64,000 nucleotides of DNA from an uncultured Eubacteriales bacterium (GTDB lineage: Bacteria > Bacillota > Clostridia > Peptostreptococcales > Anaerovoracaceae). Positions within the stretch are counted from its first letter, which is position 1. Each line of letters starts with the position of its first letter. The DNA is taken from the NCBI GenBank assembly GCA_900542295.1, contig UQNJ01000010.1:22937-86936 (forward strand), written 5' to 3'. The notes under the pieces were generated by a model that saw only the letters and a list, made by a program, of their open reading frames with translations, had not been told where the DNA came from and did no database searches. A program made the translations under genes and the position numbers. This document shows, piece by piece, positions 9,495 through 18,255 of this stretch.

Positions 9495-9824
9495 TGAAAA
9501 AATCCTTCTTTATTTAGTGATAAATATATTCTAACTAAAAAGTTATCCACAGGCAAGTGTGAATTTGTGAATATTTAAAAATAAATATTCCTAAAAGTTA
9601 TCCACATACTGTGGATAAAGTTGTGAACAATTTTGAATCGTTTTTTTATTGAACTTTTATAAAATTGAAGAGCCTTGAATTTATTTTAAAGAGAAAATAA
9701 TTTAAAAATAAAAATATATTTATTAACATGATATAAAAATAAATGTTAAAATATTTACAAATGATAAATATAAAGTTTTAATGGATGAGTGATAGAATAA
9801 TGTTTTAAGAGGTGGTTAAATTAA
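9495..9824. other. oriC: oriC DnaA-box cluster upstream of dnaA
   Basis: Perfect boxes TTATCCACA occur at 9543-9551 and 9598-9606, and an opposed TGTGGATAA at 9610-9618, with weaker matches around 9560-9570 and 9620-9630. The 9640-9790 stretch is extremely AT-rich. With the dnaA-dnaN gap this makes a two-part origin. Gene orientation diverges here: replication genes go left and rpmH-parB go right, as expected at a replication start. Confidence 0.85.
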
Positions 9825-9959
9825 ATGGGACTGTTAGCTTCAATACTGGGATTTCTTCTCGAGGCGGCGATAACTTTCGGCATAATTTATTTTGTCGTCA
9901 GAGTGGCTCTTAAAAAGCATGACAGTGAAAAAGAAAAGGCTTTGAAAGATGATAAATAA
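9825..9959 (+). CDS. Small single-span membrane protein (44 aa), paralogue of the gene at 10620
   Basis: The ORF starts at ATG 9825, 11 bases after AGAGGTGG. It encodes one hydrophobic helix (about residues 3-28) and then a charged tail with VRVALKKHDSEKEK. The same pattern YF-x-VR-x-ALKKHD-x-EK recurs in the gene at 10620. It overlaps the next gene by 11 bases, so the two are probably coupled. I do not recognise the family. Positive-inside topology would put the tail in the cytoplasm. Confidence 0.65.
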   Translation: MGLLASILGFLLEAAITFGIIYFVVRVALKKHDSEKEKALKDDK

Positions 9960-10563
9960 GAAGATATTAGGGATAATTTTTGCAGTGCTTCTGTGCGTAA
10001 GCTGCATTTTCTTGTATATCATTACAAGTAGCAGAGAATACACAATAGACTCTCCTTATGAGTTCACTTTAACTCCAAAAGACGAAGAGTGGGATAACAT
10101 AAAGACAAAAGGTGAGGCACTTTCGTATTGCTATATTCCTGACGATATCCTTAAAGATATGACTACTGCGGCTCTCGTTGAGACGGTGCTGGAATATCCG
10201 TTTATTACGGACTATTTTTCCTATAACAGCTATCTCGAAGCGGCAAGAGTATTTGAAAGAGAATTTAACGGTTTCAAGGAGCTTTTTAAAAGAAAAGACG
10301 CTACAGCCGCTCTTTTGGATGTATATGAGACTTCGGAATTGGCGACAGAAAATACAGAAAACAAAGAGTTTTTTAGAGTATCCGATATAGAATTTCTCAT
10401 AGCTTATGACAGGATAAAAAATCCTGATTGGTCCGGTGAAGAAGTCGAGGAATTTGAAAAATTGCTGGAGGATAAGGAGAGAGAAAGAGATAACAGTAAT
10501 TTATACTCTCCGGCATCGTCGACTTACTTGAGATTTACAGAAGAAGCCGCCGATTTGTTATAA
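9949..10563 (+). CDS. Hypothetical exported or membrane-anchored protein (204 aa)
   Basis: The protein opens with MINKK and a hydrophobic stretch (residues 6-26) that ends in CVSC and could be a signal anchor or a weak lipobox (cysteine 16 or 19). The remaining ~180 residues are hydrophilic, rich in Asp/Glu and aromatic residues, with no motif I can name, and presumably lie outside the membrane. It sits between two tiny paralogous membrane proteins at the origin, overlapping the first by 11 bases. No function is assigned. Confidence 0.7.
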   Translation: MINKKILGIIFAVLLCVSCIFLYIITSSREYTIDSPYEFTLTPKDEEWDNIKTKGEALSYCYIPDDILKDMTTAALVETVLEYPFITDYFSYNSYLEAARVFEREFNGFKELFKRKDATAALLDVYETSELATENTENKEFFRVSDIEFLIAYDRIKNPDWSGEEVEEFEKLLEDKERERDNSNLYSPASSTYLRFTEEAADLL

Positions 10564-10619
10564 AAAATAAATAAAGACTTACAAGTAAAGGTAGTTCAGT
10601 CTTGGAGAGGAGATTGGTT

Positions 10620-10748
10620 ATGATGCAGCTACTAACATTACTTATTACAGCCGTTCTTTATGTAATTGTCATGGGTGCGATAGTTTACTTTGCCGTAAGA
10701 CTTGCCTTAAAAAAACACGATAAGGAAAAAATGAAAAATAAAAATTGA
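10620..10748 (+). CDS. Small single-span membrane protein (42 aa)
   Basis: The start at ATG 10620 follows a good GAGAGGAG ribosome site; an in-frame ATG at 10623 is possible. One hydrophobic helix (residues 3-28) precedes VRLALKKHDKEK, closely matching the tail of the protein at 9825. The pair flanks the 204-residue exported protein, suggesting one three-gene unit ended by the terminator at 10761. The family is not recognised. Confidence 0.68.
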   Translation: MMQLLTLLITAVLYVIVMGAIVYFAVRLALKKHDKEKMKNKN

Positions 10749-10760
10749 AATCTCTGTTAA

Positions 10761-10806
10761 AATCCCCTCAAACATGTTAAATTTATTGTTTTGAGGGGAT
10801 TTTTTA
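10761..10806 (+). terminator. Rho-independent terminator
   Basis: AATCCCCTCAAA pairs with TTTGAGGGGATT across an AT-rich loop and runs into TTTTTT. It ends the small-membrane-protein unit just before the rpmH promoter. Confidence 0.88.
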
Positions 10807-10816
10807 TTGTTTAAGT

Positions 10817-10845
10817 TTGACATTATAAAGTTTTTCGTTTATAAT
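10817..10845 (+). promoter_or_regulatory. Consensus promoter of rpmH-rnpA
   Basis: TTGACA (10817-10822), a 17-base spacer and TATAAT (10840-10845) form a perfect sigma-A promoter about 70 bases before rpmH. This fits strong expression of a ribosomal protein operon. Confidence 0.93.
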
Positions 10846-10915
10846 ACTTAGGCATATGTGTATTATTGGAATTTAGATTTTACACCAACACAATTTGGAA
10901 AGGAGAACCTTAAAA

Positions 10916-11050
10916 ATGAAAATGACTTATCAGCCTAAAAAAAGACAGAGAATGAAAGAACATGGCTTCAGAAAGAGAATGAAAACTAAAAACGGAAGAA
11001 ATGTTCTTAAGAGAAGAAGAGCAAAAGGTAGAAAGAAACTTACTGCTTAA
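10916..11050 (+). CDS. rpmH: 50S ribosomal protein L34
   Basis: The 44-residue, highly basic protein has MTYQPKKRQRMKEHGFRKRM and GRNVLKRRRAKGRKKL, the L34 signature. The start at 10916 follows AAAGGAG. It is the first gene right of the origin, upstream of rnpA as in most bacteria. Its product is a structural component of the large ribosomal subunit. Its N-terminus has two extra residues (MK) before MTYQP. Confidence 0.96.
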   Translation: MKMTYQPKKRQRMKEHGFRKRMKTKNGRNVLKRRRAKGRKKLTA

Positions 11051-11074
11051 TTTATAAATCCCAAGGATTTTAGT

Positions 11075-11428
11075 ATGCTGAAAAAAAATGTTTTGAGGAA
11101 AAACAGCGATTTTTCCGCTATTTATAAAAGGGGAAAGTCGGTTGGCGACAAATATGTCGTAGTATTTTACAAAGCTAACGGACTTTCTTATAACAGAACA
11201 GGGTTTTTGGCAAGTAAAAAAGTCGGAAACAGTGTAGTTAGAAACAGAGCAAAAAGACTTATGAAAGAAAGCTATCGCAATATAGAACATAGTTTACCTA
11301 TTGGATATGATTTCATAATTATTGCAAGAAACACTATTTGCGGCAAAAAATGTGCAGAAGTTGAAAAATCCCTTAATTCTGCTTTTAAAAGAACCGGGGT
11401 TAAAAGGAAAAATGAAAATAATAAGTAA
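11075..11428 (+). CDS. rnpA: Ribonuclease P protein component
   Basis: RnpA (117 residues) binds the RNase P RNA and helps recognise the 5' leader of pre-tRNA. The basic signature RNRAKRLMKESYR is present near residues 52-64, after GFLASKKVGNSVV. It lies 24 bases after rpmH and overlaps yidD by 17 bases. The N-terminus MLKKNVLRKNSDFSAIYKRG is typical. The RNase P RNA gene itself is not in this window. Confidence 0.95.
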   Translation: MLKKNVLRKNSDFSAIYKRGKSVGDKYVVVFYKANGLSYNRTGFLASKKVGNSVVRNRAKRLMKESYRNIEHSLPIGYDFIIIARNTICGKKCAEVEKSLNSAFKRTGVKRKNENNK

Positions 11429-11642
11429 TTTTTTTAAAAAAATTATGATTCTGATGATTAGATTTTATCAGAAATTTATTTCCCCTCTTTTTCCTGCCAC
11501 ATGTCGGTTTATACCTACATGCTCTACTTATTTTATACAAGCTTTAGAAAAGTATGGTGTAATAAAAGGCAGTTATTTGGGAATCAGACGAATTTTAAAG
11601 TGTCACCCGTGGCATGAGGGTGGTTATGATCCTTTAAAATAA
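11412..11642 (+). CDS. yidD: Membrane protein insertion efficiency factor YidD
   Basis: The 76-residue protein has the YidD pattern: an amphipathic N-terminus, then YQKFISPLFPATCRFIPTCS and GIRRILKCHPWHEGGYDPL. I placed the start at ATG 11412, because AAAGGAAAA precedes it and MKIISNFFKK fits the family; an upstream reading from 11322 would lie inside rnpA. YidD is peripheral to the membrane and assists YidC, which follows 12 bases later. Confidence 0.93.
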   Translation: MKIISNFFKKIMILMIRFYQKFISPLFPATCRFIPTCSTYFIQALEKYGVIKGSYLGIRRILKCHPWHEGGYDPLK

Positions 11643-11654
11643 TGGAGGAAGTTA

Positions 11655-12362
11655 ATGGGAATTTTAGCAAGCCCAATGAGTTATTTGCTCACTTGGATTT
11701 ATGATTTTATAGGTAACTACGGTCTTTCTCTTATTATATTTACAATAATAGTAAAAGTAGTTATGTATCCTTTATATGCAAAGCAGATAAAGACTACTAT
11801 GAACATGTCCAAGATGCAGCCAAAGATTAAAGAAATACAGCAAAAATATGCCAAAGACAAAGTTATGATGAATGAAAAAATGGCTGAGCTGTATAAAGAA
11901 GAAGGCGGCAGCATGTATGGAGGCTGTTTGCCTATGTTAATTCAGATGATAGTTATCATGGGTCTGTTTTCTTTATTAAGAAACCCTATGAATTACATAT
12001 CTTCTGACAAAATGCTGTTTGCAATTCACGAATCATTTTTCTGGATACCGGATTTGGCTCAGCCTGATAAATGGATTCTGCCTATAATAGCCGGAATAGC
12101 AACATTTTTAGCTTCATATTTTTCACAGACAAATCAGGCAGCTGGTCCTAATGCCGATCAGATGAAGGTCATGACAAATATGACGAAATATGTTTTCCCG
12201 ATAATGATTTTATTGATGGCCAGAAGCTATCCTGCTGGACTTGCTCTTTATTGGTCTTTAAACCAAACAATTCAAATTTTCTATAACGTCAGATTTGCTA
12301 AGATGAAGAAAAAAATGATGGGCGAAGGCAAGAAAAAGAAGAAAAAAGCAGCAAGAGCATAA
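11655..12362 (+). CDS. yidC: Membrane protein insertase YidC/Oxa1
   Basis: This 235-residue insertase has about five membrane segments and a lysine-rich C-terminal tail that binds ribosomes, as in Gram-positive YidC proteins. The large periplasmic domain of Gram-negative YidC is missing, as expected for a Firmicute. The hairpin between the first two helices contains MSKMQPKIKEIQQKY. It inserts membrane proteins alone or with SecYEG. Unlike many Bacillus YidC/SpoIIIJ proteins, no lipobox is seen at the N-terminus. Jag follows 25 bases later. Confidence 0.94.
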   Translation: MGILASPMSYLLTWIYDFIGNYGLSLIIFTIIVKVVMYPLYAKQIKTTMNMSKMQPKIKEIQQKYAKDKVMMNEKMAELYKEEGGSMYGGCLPMLIQMIVIMGLFSLLRNPMNYISSDKMLFAIHESFFWIPDLAQPDKWILPIIAGIATFLASYFSQTNQAAGPNADQMKVMTNMTKYVFPIMILLMARSYPAGLALYWSLNQTIQIFYNVRFAKMKKKMMGEGKKKKKKAARA

Positions 12363-12387
12363 CTTATTATTGGAGGAAAATTAAAAC

Positions 12388-13161
12388 ATGGCAGATTTTT
12401 CTGAAAAATGGGGGACAGATGTTGATACAGCCGTTAAATTGGCTTTAGACGATCTGAAACTTACTATAGATGATGTAGATGTTACTGTTTTAGAAGAACC
12501 TTCAAGAGGCTTTTTTGGAATCGGATCGAAGTTGGCTCTCGTAAGAGTAGAAAAAAAGAAAACTACTGATATAGAAACTGTTAAGGTTGAAAAAGAGTTA
12601 AATAAAGATAAAAAAGATTTCGACAAAGCAGAAAAGGCTCAAATAAAGAAAACAGAAACATTAAAAAAAGAACAAGAAGAAATAAAAAAAGAAGTAAAAG
12701 AAGAAAATTTGGTTCCTTGTGAAGAACATGAAGCTTTGGATTTTTTGAGAAAAGTTACCCGTGAAATGGGACTTGACCTTGAAATAACTGCTAAAAAAGG
12801 CAAAGAATCAATATATGTAGATATTAACGGAAAAGATTCCGGCACAATTATAGGAAAGCGTGGGCAAACGCTTGATGCTATTCAATATCTTACAAGCCTT
12901 GTAGTAAATAAGGGTAATGAAGAATATACGAGAGTAGTAGTTGATGCCGAAAATTACAGGGCAAAGAGAGAAAAAACTCTTGAAGCTCTTGCCTACAGAC
13001 TTGCAAACAAGGTTGTGAAAACAAGAAGAAGCGTTAAGCTTGAACCTATGAATCCTTATGAAAGAAAGGTTATACACGCAGCTCTTCATAATCATCCTAA
13101 GGTGTCGACAAGAAGTGAGGGACAGGACCCTTACAGAAGGGTTATTATTGAACTTAAATAA
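12388..13161 (+). CDS. khpB: RNA-binding protein Jag/KhpB
   Basis: The 257-residue protein has an N-terminal Jag domain (residues 1-50, with EEPSRGFFGIGSK), a lysine/glutamate-rich linker (about 50-110), a KH domain with GTIIGKRGQTLDAIQYL, and an R3H domain ending in HNHPKVSTRSEGQDPYR. The family binds RNA with KhpA and affects cell division and envelope homeostasis in Firmicutes. The conserved position next to yidC gave it the name SpoIIIJ-associated. A terminator follows. Confidence 0.94.
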   Translation: MADFSEKWGTDVDTAVKLALDDLKLTIDDVDVTVLEEPSRGFFGIGSKLALVRVEKKKTTDIETVKVEKELNKDKKDFDKAEKAQIKKTETLKKEQEEIKKEVKEENLVPCEEHEALDFLRKVTREMGLDLEITAKKGKESIYVDINGKDSGTIIGKRGQTLDAIQYLTSLVVNKGNEEYTRVVVDAENYRAKREKTLEALAYRLANKVVKTRRSVKLEPMNPYERKVIHAALHNHPKVSTRSEGQDPYRRVIIELK

Positions 13162-13164
13162 AAT

Positions 13165-13191
13165 AAAGGGCTGTCAAAAGACAGCCTTTTT
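13165..13191 (+). terminator. Rho-independent terminator after khpB
   Basis: GGCTGTC-AAAA-GACAGCC forms a perfect 7-bp stem followed by TTTTT. It separates the rpmH-khpB operon from mnmE. Confidence 0.9.
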
Positions 13192-13220
13192 CTGTATAAA
13201 TGGTTTATAAGAGGAGAAAT

Positions 13221-14591
13221 ATGAGAGAAGATACAATAGCAGCTATAGCTACAGCTCCTGGCGAGGGCGGTATAGGTATAGTAAGAATAAGCGGAGAAAA
13301 GGCTTTTGAAATATTAAAAAAAATATTTATTCCTGCGTCTTCGGAAATAAAAAACAGAATGCTTACTTACGGACATATAGCAGACCCTGATTCCGGTTCT
13401 ACCATAGATGAAGTCATGGCTGTATATATGAAAGGTCCTCGTTCATATACTGCAGAAGACGTAGCAGAAATACAATGCCATGGAAGTATGATTTCTCTCA
13501 AAAAAATTCTTGAACTTACATTTAGAAACGGCGCAAGACCGGCAGAAAAAGGAGAATTTACAAAAAGAGCTTTTCTTAACGGCAGACTTGATTTATCCCA
13601 GGCGGAAGCCGTAATAGATTTGATAAGAGCTAAATCAGATAAAACTTTTGATGTAGCACTTAGTCAGCTTGAGGGTTTGTTTTCAGAAAAAATAAAAGAC
13701 ATACGAGCAGACTTAGTCGATATTTTAGTTCTGATAACTGTTAATATAGATTATCCTGATGAAGATATAGAAGAAATGACATATGAAAAGCTTATAAGAT
13801 CTCTTACAGATGTGAGAGAAAAAATAAGAAGTTTGCTGGCAACCTCAGATACAGGCAGAATAATAAGAGAAGGCCTATCTGTTTCAATAGTCGGTAAGCC
13901 AAATGTAGGTAAATCTTCACTGTTGAATGCTCTTACAGGACAAAACAGAGCAATAGTAACGGATATACCAGGTACGACAAGAGATATAATAGAAGAAAAT
14001 ATAGTAATAAAAAATATCCCGGTAGTTCTCACCGATACAGCGGGAATTCGCAATACAGAAGATTTAATAGAAAAGATAGGAATAGAAAAAAGTAAAGAAG
14101 CTTTTAATAGAGCTGATCTGATTATTTTTGTTATAGATTCCAGCGCTGATCTAGAAGAAGAAGACTATAACATAATGGAATATATAGGAGAAAGAAAGTC
14201 CATAGTTCTGTTTAATAAGACAGATAAAGGAATAAAAGTAAGAAAAGAACTTATTAAGGAAAAATTACCTCAAGCCGATATAATAGATACAGCGCTGATA
14301 GATGGAAGAGGTATAGAAGATCTTGCTTCTAAGATAGAAAACCTTGTATACGGCGGTCATGTTAAACATGGCGAAAATCTTATGGTAACCAATGTTCGTC
14401 ATAAGAATCTTCTTGCAGAGTCAGAAACTTCTTTAAATGATGCTATTCAAATGACTTCATCGGGAGAACCCTTGGAATTCATAGAAATAGATGTAAACAG
14501 GTGCTATGAAGCGACCGGAGAAATAATAGGAGAAACAGCCGATTCAGATATAATAGATAAGGTATTTGAAAGGTTTTGCTTAGGAAAGTAA
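13221..14591 (+). CDS. mnmE: tRNA modification GTPase MnmE
   Basis: MnmE with MnmG installs the carboxymethylaminomethyl-type group on U34 of certain tRNAs. The 456-residue protein has the N-terminal folate-binding domain, a helical domain, an inserted G domain (GKPNVGKSS, DIPGTTRD, DTAGIR, NKTD) and the C-terminal FCLGK whose cysteine is characteristic. The ATG at 13221 is preferred over 13200, because AAGAGGAG lies immediately before it. mnmG follows 22 bases downstream. Confidence 0.97.
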   Translation: MREDTIAAIATAPGEGGIGIVRISGEKAFEILKKIFIPASSEIKNRMLTYGHIADPDSGSTIDEVMAVYMKGPRSYTAEDVAEIQCHGSMISLKKILELTFRNGARPAEKGEFTKRAFLNGRLDLSQAEAVIDLIRAKSDKTFDVALSQLEGLFSEKIKDIRADLVDILVLITVNIDYPDEDIEEMTYEKLIRSLTDVREKIRSLLATSDTGRIIREGLSVSIVGKPNVGKSSLLNALTGQNRAIVTDIPGTTRDIIEENIVIKNIPVVLTDTAGIRNTEDLIEKIGIEKSKEAFNRADLIIFVIDSSADLEEEDYNIMEYIGERKSIVLFNKTDKGIKVRKELIKEKLPQADIIDTALIDGRGIEDLASKIENLVYGGHVKHGENLMVTNVRHKNLLAESETSLNDAIQMTSSGEPLEFIEIDVNRCYEATGEIIGETADSDIIDKVFERFCLGK

Positions 14592-14613
14592 GTTTGAAAG
14601 GACTTTATATATA

Positions 14614-16497
14614 ATGGACAGAATTTTTATGGGAGAATACGACATAATAGTTGTCGGAGCAGGACATGCAGGCTGCGAAGCCGCTTTAGCTGCGGCCCGT
14701 ATGGGAAAAAAAACCTTGATGTTTTCCATGAATTTGGAAGCAGTAGCTATGATGCCATGCAATCCGTCAATAGGCGGAACGGGAAAAGGACACCTTGTGA
14801 GAGAAATAGATGCTCTTGGGGGAGAGATGGGAATAAATATTGATAAGACATTTTTGCAGAGCAAGATGCTCAATACGGCAAAAGGTCCGGCAGTCCATTC
14901 TCTAAGAGCTCAGGCAGATAAAAACCGTTATCACCTTGAAATGAAAAAAACTATAGAATCGACACCTAACCTTGATATGAAACAAGGAGAAGTAACGGAT
15001 TTGATAGTTGAAGATGGTAAAGTTACCGGAGTAGTGACAAAGACTCATACATGTTATAGTGCAAAGGCAGTTATACTTGCAACAGGTACATTTCTCGGCG
15101 GAAAAATATTTATAGGAAGTGCAGCATTTGAAAGCGGGCCAAACGGCCTTGCTCCGTCAATGGAGTTTGCAGATAATCTTAAAAAACACGGTCTCAAATT
15201 ACGAAGATTTAAGACGGGAACACCGGCAAGGTGCCTCGGCAGCAGTCTTAATTATTCAAAAATGCAGGAACAAAAGGGTGACGAAAAGACAGTGCCTTTT
15301 TCTTTTATGAATGATGAGGTCGGAGAAAATAGAGTTTCATGCTGGCTAACTTATACAAATGAAGAAACACATAAGGTAATAAGAGCTAATTTTCACAGAT
15401 CTGCTCTTTTTGGTGGACAGATAGAGGGAATAGGACCAAGATATTGTCCTTCAATAGAAGATAAGATAAACAGATTTGCCGACAAAGAAAGACACCAGCT
15501 TTTTGTTGAGCCTGAAGGAATAGACACAGATGAAATGTATATCCAAGGTATGTCTTCAAGTTTACCTGAAGATGTTCAGGAAGCTTTTTATAAAACAATA
15601 CCCGGACTTGAAAATATCAGAATAGTAAGACCTGCTTATGCAATAGAATATGATTGTATTGATCCTCAGGATTTGAAGTTAAGCTTAGAAAACAGGCAGA
15701 TAGAAAATTTGTTTTGTGCAGGACAATTTAACGGAAGCTCCGGCTATGAGGAGGCTGCTGCTCAAGGTCTGATGGCAGGAATAAATGCAGTTCTTAAGAT
15801 TTCAGGCAAAAAATCTTTGGTCTTAGGAAGAAACGAGGCTTATATTGGCGTTCTAATCGACGATTTGGTGAATAAAGGTACAAATGAACCTTACAGAATA
15901 ATGACCTCCAGAGCGGAATATAGGCTGGTTCTGAGGCAAGACAACGCAGATTTGCGTTTAACAGAGAAAGGATACGAGGTAGGTCTGGCATCAGAAGAAA
16001 GATATAAAAGATATATTGCCAAAAAAGAAGCCGTTGAGAAAGAAGCTTTAAGGCTTGAAGAAAAAACTTTTGCACCTAATGAAATAAACGAATTTCTACT
16101 ATGTCATAATACATCTGAAGTGCAATCGAGGGTTTCAATGGCAGAACTTTTGAAAAGACCGCAGATTAAATACTCAGATTTAGCTGAAATAGATGACGAA
16201 ACAAGACCTCATCTTTCTTATCATGAAGTTACTCAGCTTGAAGTGCAGATAAAATACGAAGGATATATAAAGAAGCAACTTGCACAGATAGAAAGGTTTA
16301 AAAAATTAGAAGATAGAAAGTTAAGCCAGGATATAGACTACAGCACCATAGATGGTCTTAGAATAGAAGCGTGGCAAAAGCTTAATCAATTGAAACCTGA
16401 ATCTCTTGGTCAGGCTTCAAGAATATCAGGTGTTTCTCCGGCTGATATAAATGTACTTTTGGTTTATCTGGAAAAAAAGAGAAGAATGAAGCAATGA
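14614..16497 (+). CDS. mnmG: tRNA uridine-5-carboxymethylaminomethyl modification enzyme MnmG (GidA)
   Basis: The 627-residue FAD protein partners MnmE in wobble-uridine modification. The dinucleotide fold VVGAGHAGCEAALAAARMG is near the N-terminus, and GidA signatures GPRYCPSIEDK and SSGYEEAAAQGLMAG follow. Normal length. A GAAAGGA ribosome site lies about 11 bases before ATG 14614; an in-frame ATG at 14629 is an alternative. It overlaps rsmG by four bases (ATGA). Confidence 0.97.
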   Translation: MDRIFMGEYDIIVVGAGHAGCEAALAAARMGKKTLMFSMNLEAVAMMPCNPSIGGTGKGHLVREIDALGGEMGINIDKTFLQSKMLNTAKGPAVHSLRAQADKNRYHLEMKKTIESTPNLDMKQGEVTDLIVEDGKVTGVVTKTHTCYSAKAVILATGTFLGGKIFIGSAAFESGPNGLAPSMEFADNLKKHGLKLRRFKTGTPARCLGSSLNYSKMQEQKGDEKTVPFSFMNDEVGENRVSCWLTYTNEETHKVIRANFHRSALFGGQIEGIGPRYCPSIEDKINRFADKERHQLFVEPEGIDTDEMYIQGMSSSLPEDVQEAFYKTIPGLENIRIVRPAYAIEYDCIDPQDLKLSLENRQIENLFCAGQFNGSSGYEEAAAQGLMAGINAVLKISGKKSLVLGRNEAYIGVLIDDLVNKGTNEPYRIMTSRAEYRLVLRQDNADLRLTEKGYEVGLASEERYKRYIAKKEAVEKEALRLEEKTFAPNEINEFLLCHNTSEVQSRVSMAELLKRPQIKYSDLAEIDDETRPHLSYHEVTQLEVQIKYEGYIKKQLAQIERFKKLEDRKLSQDIDYSTIDGLRIEAWQKLNQLKPESLGQASRISGVSPADINVLLVYLEKKRRMKQ

Positions 16498-17204
16498 AAA
16501 AACTTATAGAATATCTGGAAAAAAACAATATCCCATATGATGATGATGTGATAGCAAGATTTGATGCTTACAGAAGTGGTATACTGCAATGGAATGAATT
16601 TGTAAATATCACTGCAATCAGAGATCCCCGGGAGTTTACACTTAAACATTTTGTTGATTCGGCGGCATGTATTTTATTAACTGAATACAATAAAGCAGAA
16701 AAGATAATAGATATAGGCACAGGCGGTGGATTTCCGGGCGTTCCCCTTGCTATTCTATCGCCGGAGAAAGAATTTATATTGGTTGATTCTTTGAAAAAGA
16801 GGCTTAAAATAATAGATGAGCTTTGTGAAAGTATCGGCATAAAAAATATAAAAACTTTACATGGCAGAGCAGAGGATTTCGGAAGAAATAAGGAATATAG
16901 AGAGAAATATGATTTCTGCGTTTCAAGAGCCGTAGCCAATTTTTCGACTCTTTGTGAATACTGTCTGCCTTTTGTAAAAGTAGGCGGATACATGGCTTCT
17001 TATAAAGGAGCCGGAGGCGAATCTGAATTAAAGGAAGCAACAAGAGCAATAAGTCTTTTAGGAGGAAAATTTGAAAGATGGGAAAAAACACCTTTAGATA
17101 AGGACGGAGATGAACATAAAATAGCTTTGGTAAAAAAAGTAAAAAAGACAGAGTCGAAATATCCGAGAAAATCGGGTACTCCATCGAAAGACCCCTTAAA
17201 ATAG
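16494..17204 (+). CDS. rsmG: 16S rRNA (guanine527-N7)-methyltransferase RsmG
   Basis: RsmG methylates G527 of 16S rRNA (E. coli numbering) using S-adenosylmethionine. The 236-residue protein has motif I IDIGTGGGFPGVPLAI and VSRAVANFSTLCEYCLP, both typical of the family. The ATGA overlap with mnmG implies coupled translation. Loss of this gene is known to give low-level streptomycin resistance in other bacteria; the copy here is intact. A terminator overlaps its last codons. Confidence 0.96.
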   Translation: MKKLIEYLEKNNIPYDDDVIARFDAYRSGILQWNEFVNITAIRDPREFTLKHFVDSAACILLTEYNKAEKIIDIGTGGGFPGVPLAILSPEKEFILVDSLKKRLKIIDELCESIGIKNIKTLHGRAEDFGRNKEYREKYDFCVSRAVANFSTLCEYCLPFVKVGGYMASYKGAGGESELKEATRAISLLGGKFERWEKTPLDKDGDEHKIALVKKVKKTESKYPRKSGTPSKDPLK

Positions 17205-17223
17205 CAGTTTTAGGGGGTTTTTT
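17190..17223 (+). terminator. Rho-independent terminator after rsmG
   Basis: CCCCTTAAAA pairs with TTTTAGGGG and runs into GTTTTTT. The left arm lies within the end of rsmG. Confidence 0.88.
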
Positions 17224-17288
17224 GTGTAAAAAAACCGGACTTTTTCTTAGCGGGAAATGTTATTATTTTCCCATGGGAGGATGGCATT

Positions 17289-18170
17289 ATGGAAAAGAAA
17301 AAAAGGAGTATTTTATCATTTATAGGAGGTCAGCAGGACAGCAGACGAGAATATAAGAATATAGACATCGAAGAATTCAGTGTGACTCAACAGATAATAT
17401 CAGTTCCTATCAAAGATATTTTGGCTAATCCCGAACAGCCGAGAAAAATATTTTATGATGAAGCAATTAAGGAACTTAGCGGTTCAATTAAGGAATACGG
17501 AGTGCTGCAGCCTATAATATTAAAAAAAGAATCAGACGGCTACATAATAATTGCAGGCGAAAGAAGATTCAGAGCAGCTCAAATGGCAGGTCTAAGTGAA
17601 ATTCCGGCATTAGTTAAAAATATGGAGGATCAGGAAGCTGCGCTTGTATCTTTAGTTGAAAATGTTCAACGAGAAGATCTTAATTTTTTGGAAGAAGCCA
17701 GAGCATATAAAAGACTTATGGAAGATTTTGGGCTTACACAGGTTGAAATAGCCGAAAAAGTAAACAAAAAACAGTCAACTATATCAAATAAAATCAGAAT
17801 ATTAGCTTTACCTGAAGATATACAGGAAAAACTTATACAAAATAAACTGACTGAAAGACATGCAAGAGCACTTTTAAAACTTAATGACCAAGATGATAGA
17901 AAGAAAGTTACAGAAAGAGTGGTAGCAAATAATTTAAATGTAAAACAGACAGAAAAGCTTATAGAAGAATTGCTGATGAAAAAAGAGGAGGCATTCCGCA
18001 AAAAAAATAAAATTAACTATATAAGTTATAAAATATATCTGAATACGATAAGAAAAGCATTCAGCCAGATTAAAGAAATGGAAAAAAATGCCAAAATGAC
18101 GCAAGAAGACAGGGGAGATTTTCTTGAAGTAAAGATAATATTGCCTAAAAGTGATAGATGTTTCACGTGA
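17289..18170 (+). CDS. noc: Noc-like ParB-family nucleoid occlusion protein
   Basis: This 293-residue ParB paralogue has the CTP-binding ParB domain with GERRFRAAQMAGL and ENVQREDLN, then a helix-turn-helix LTQVEIAEKVNKKQSTISNK. Its place between rsmG and parA is where noc sits in Firmicutes. In Bacillus, Noc binds its own DNA sites and the membrane to keep the division septum off the nucleoid. A second ParB gene follows parA, supporting the Noc assignment for this copy; a role as a second ParB cannot be ruled out. Its stop codon lies inside a perfect parS site. Confidence 0.87.
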   Translation: MEKKKRSILSFIGGQQDSRREYKNIDIEEFSVTQQIISVPIKDILANPEQPRKIFYDEAIKELSGSIKEYGVLQPIILKKESDGYIIIAGERRFRAAQMAGLSEIPALVKNMEDQEAALVSLVENVQREDLNFLEEARAYKRLMEDFGLTQVEIAEKVNKKQSTISNKIRILALPEDIQEKLIQNKLTERHARALLKLNDQDDRKKVTERVVANNLNVKQTEKLIEELLMKKEEAFRKKNKINYISYKIYLNTIRKAFSQIKEMEKNAKMTQEDRGDFLEVKIILPKSDRCFT

Positions 18171-18174
18171 AACA
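18159..18174. promoter_or_regulatory. parS: parS centromere site (perfect consensus)
   Basis: TGTTTCACGTGAAACA matches the 16-bp parS consensus at every position. The dyad extends to ATAGATG/CATCTAT and is followed by TTTTTT, so the same palindrome can also act as the noc terminator. It overlaps the noc stop codon (18168-18170). ParB loads here for chromosome segregation. Confidence 0.95.
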
Positions 18175-18255
18175 TCTATTTTTTTATCAATATGGGTAGC
18201 AATAGAATCTAAAATATTATATAATATTTGCATATAAAAAAGAGGAGGCAATATT

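Noticed and set aside
17251..17258. CGGGAAAT half of a Noc-binding site upstream of noc
   Set aside because: Only about 10 of 14 positions match the full palindrome; too weak to call.
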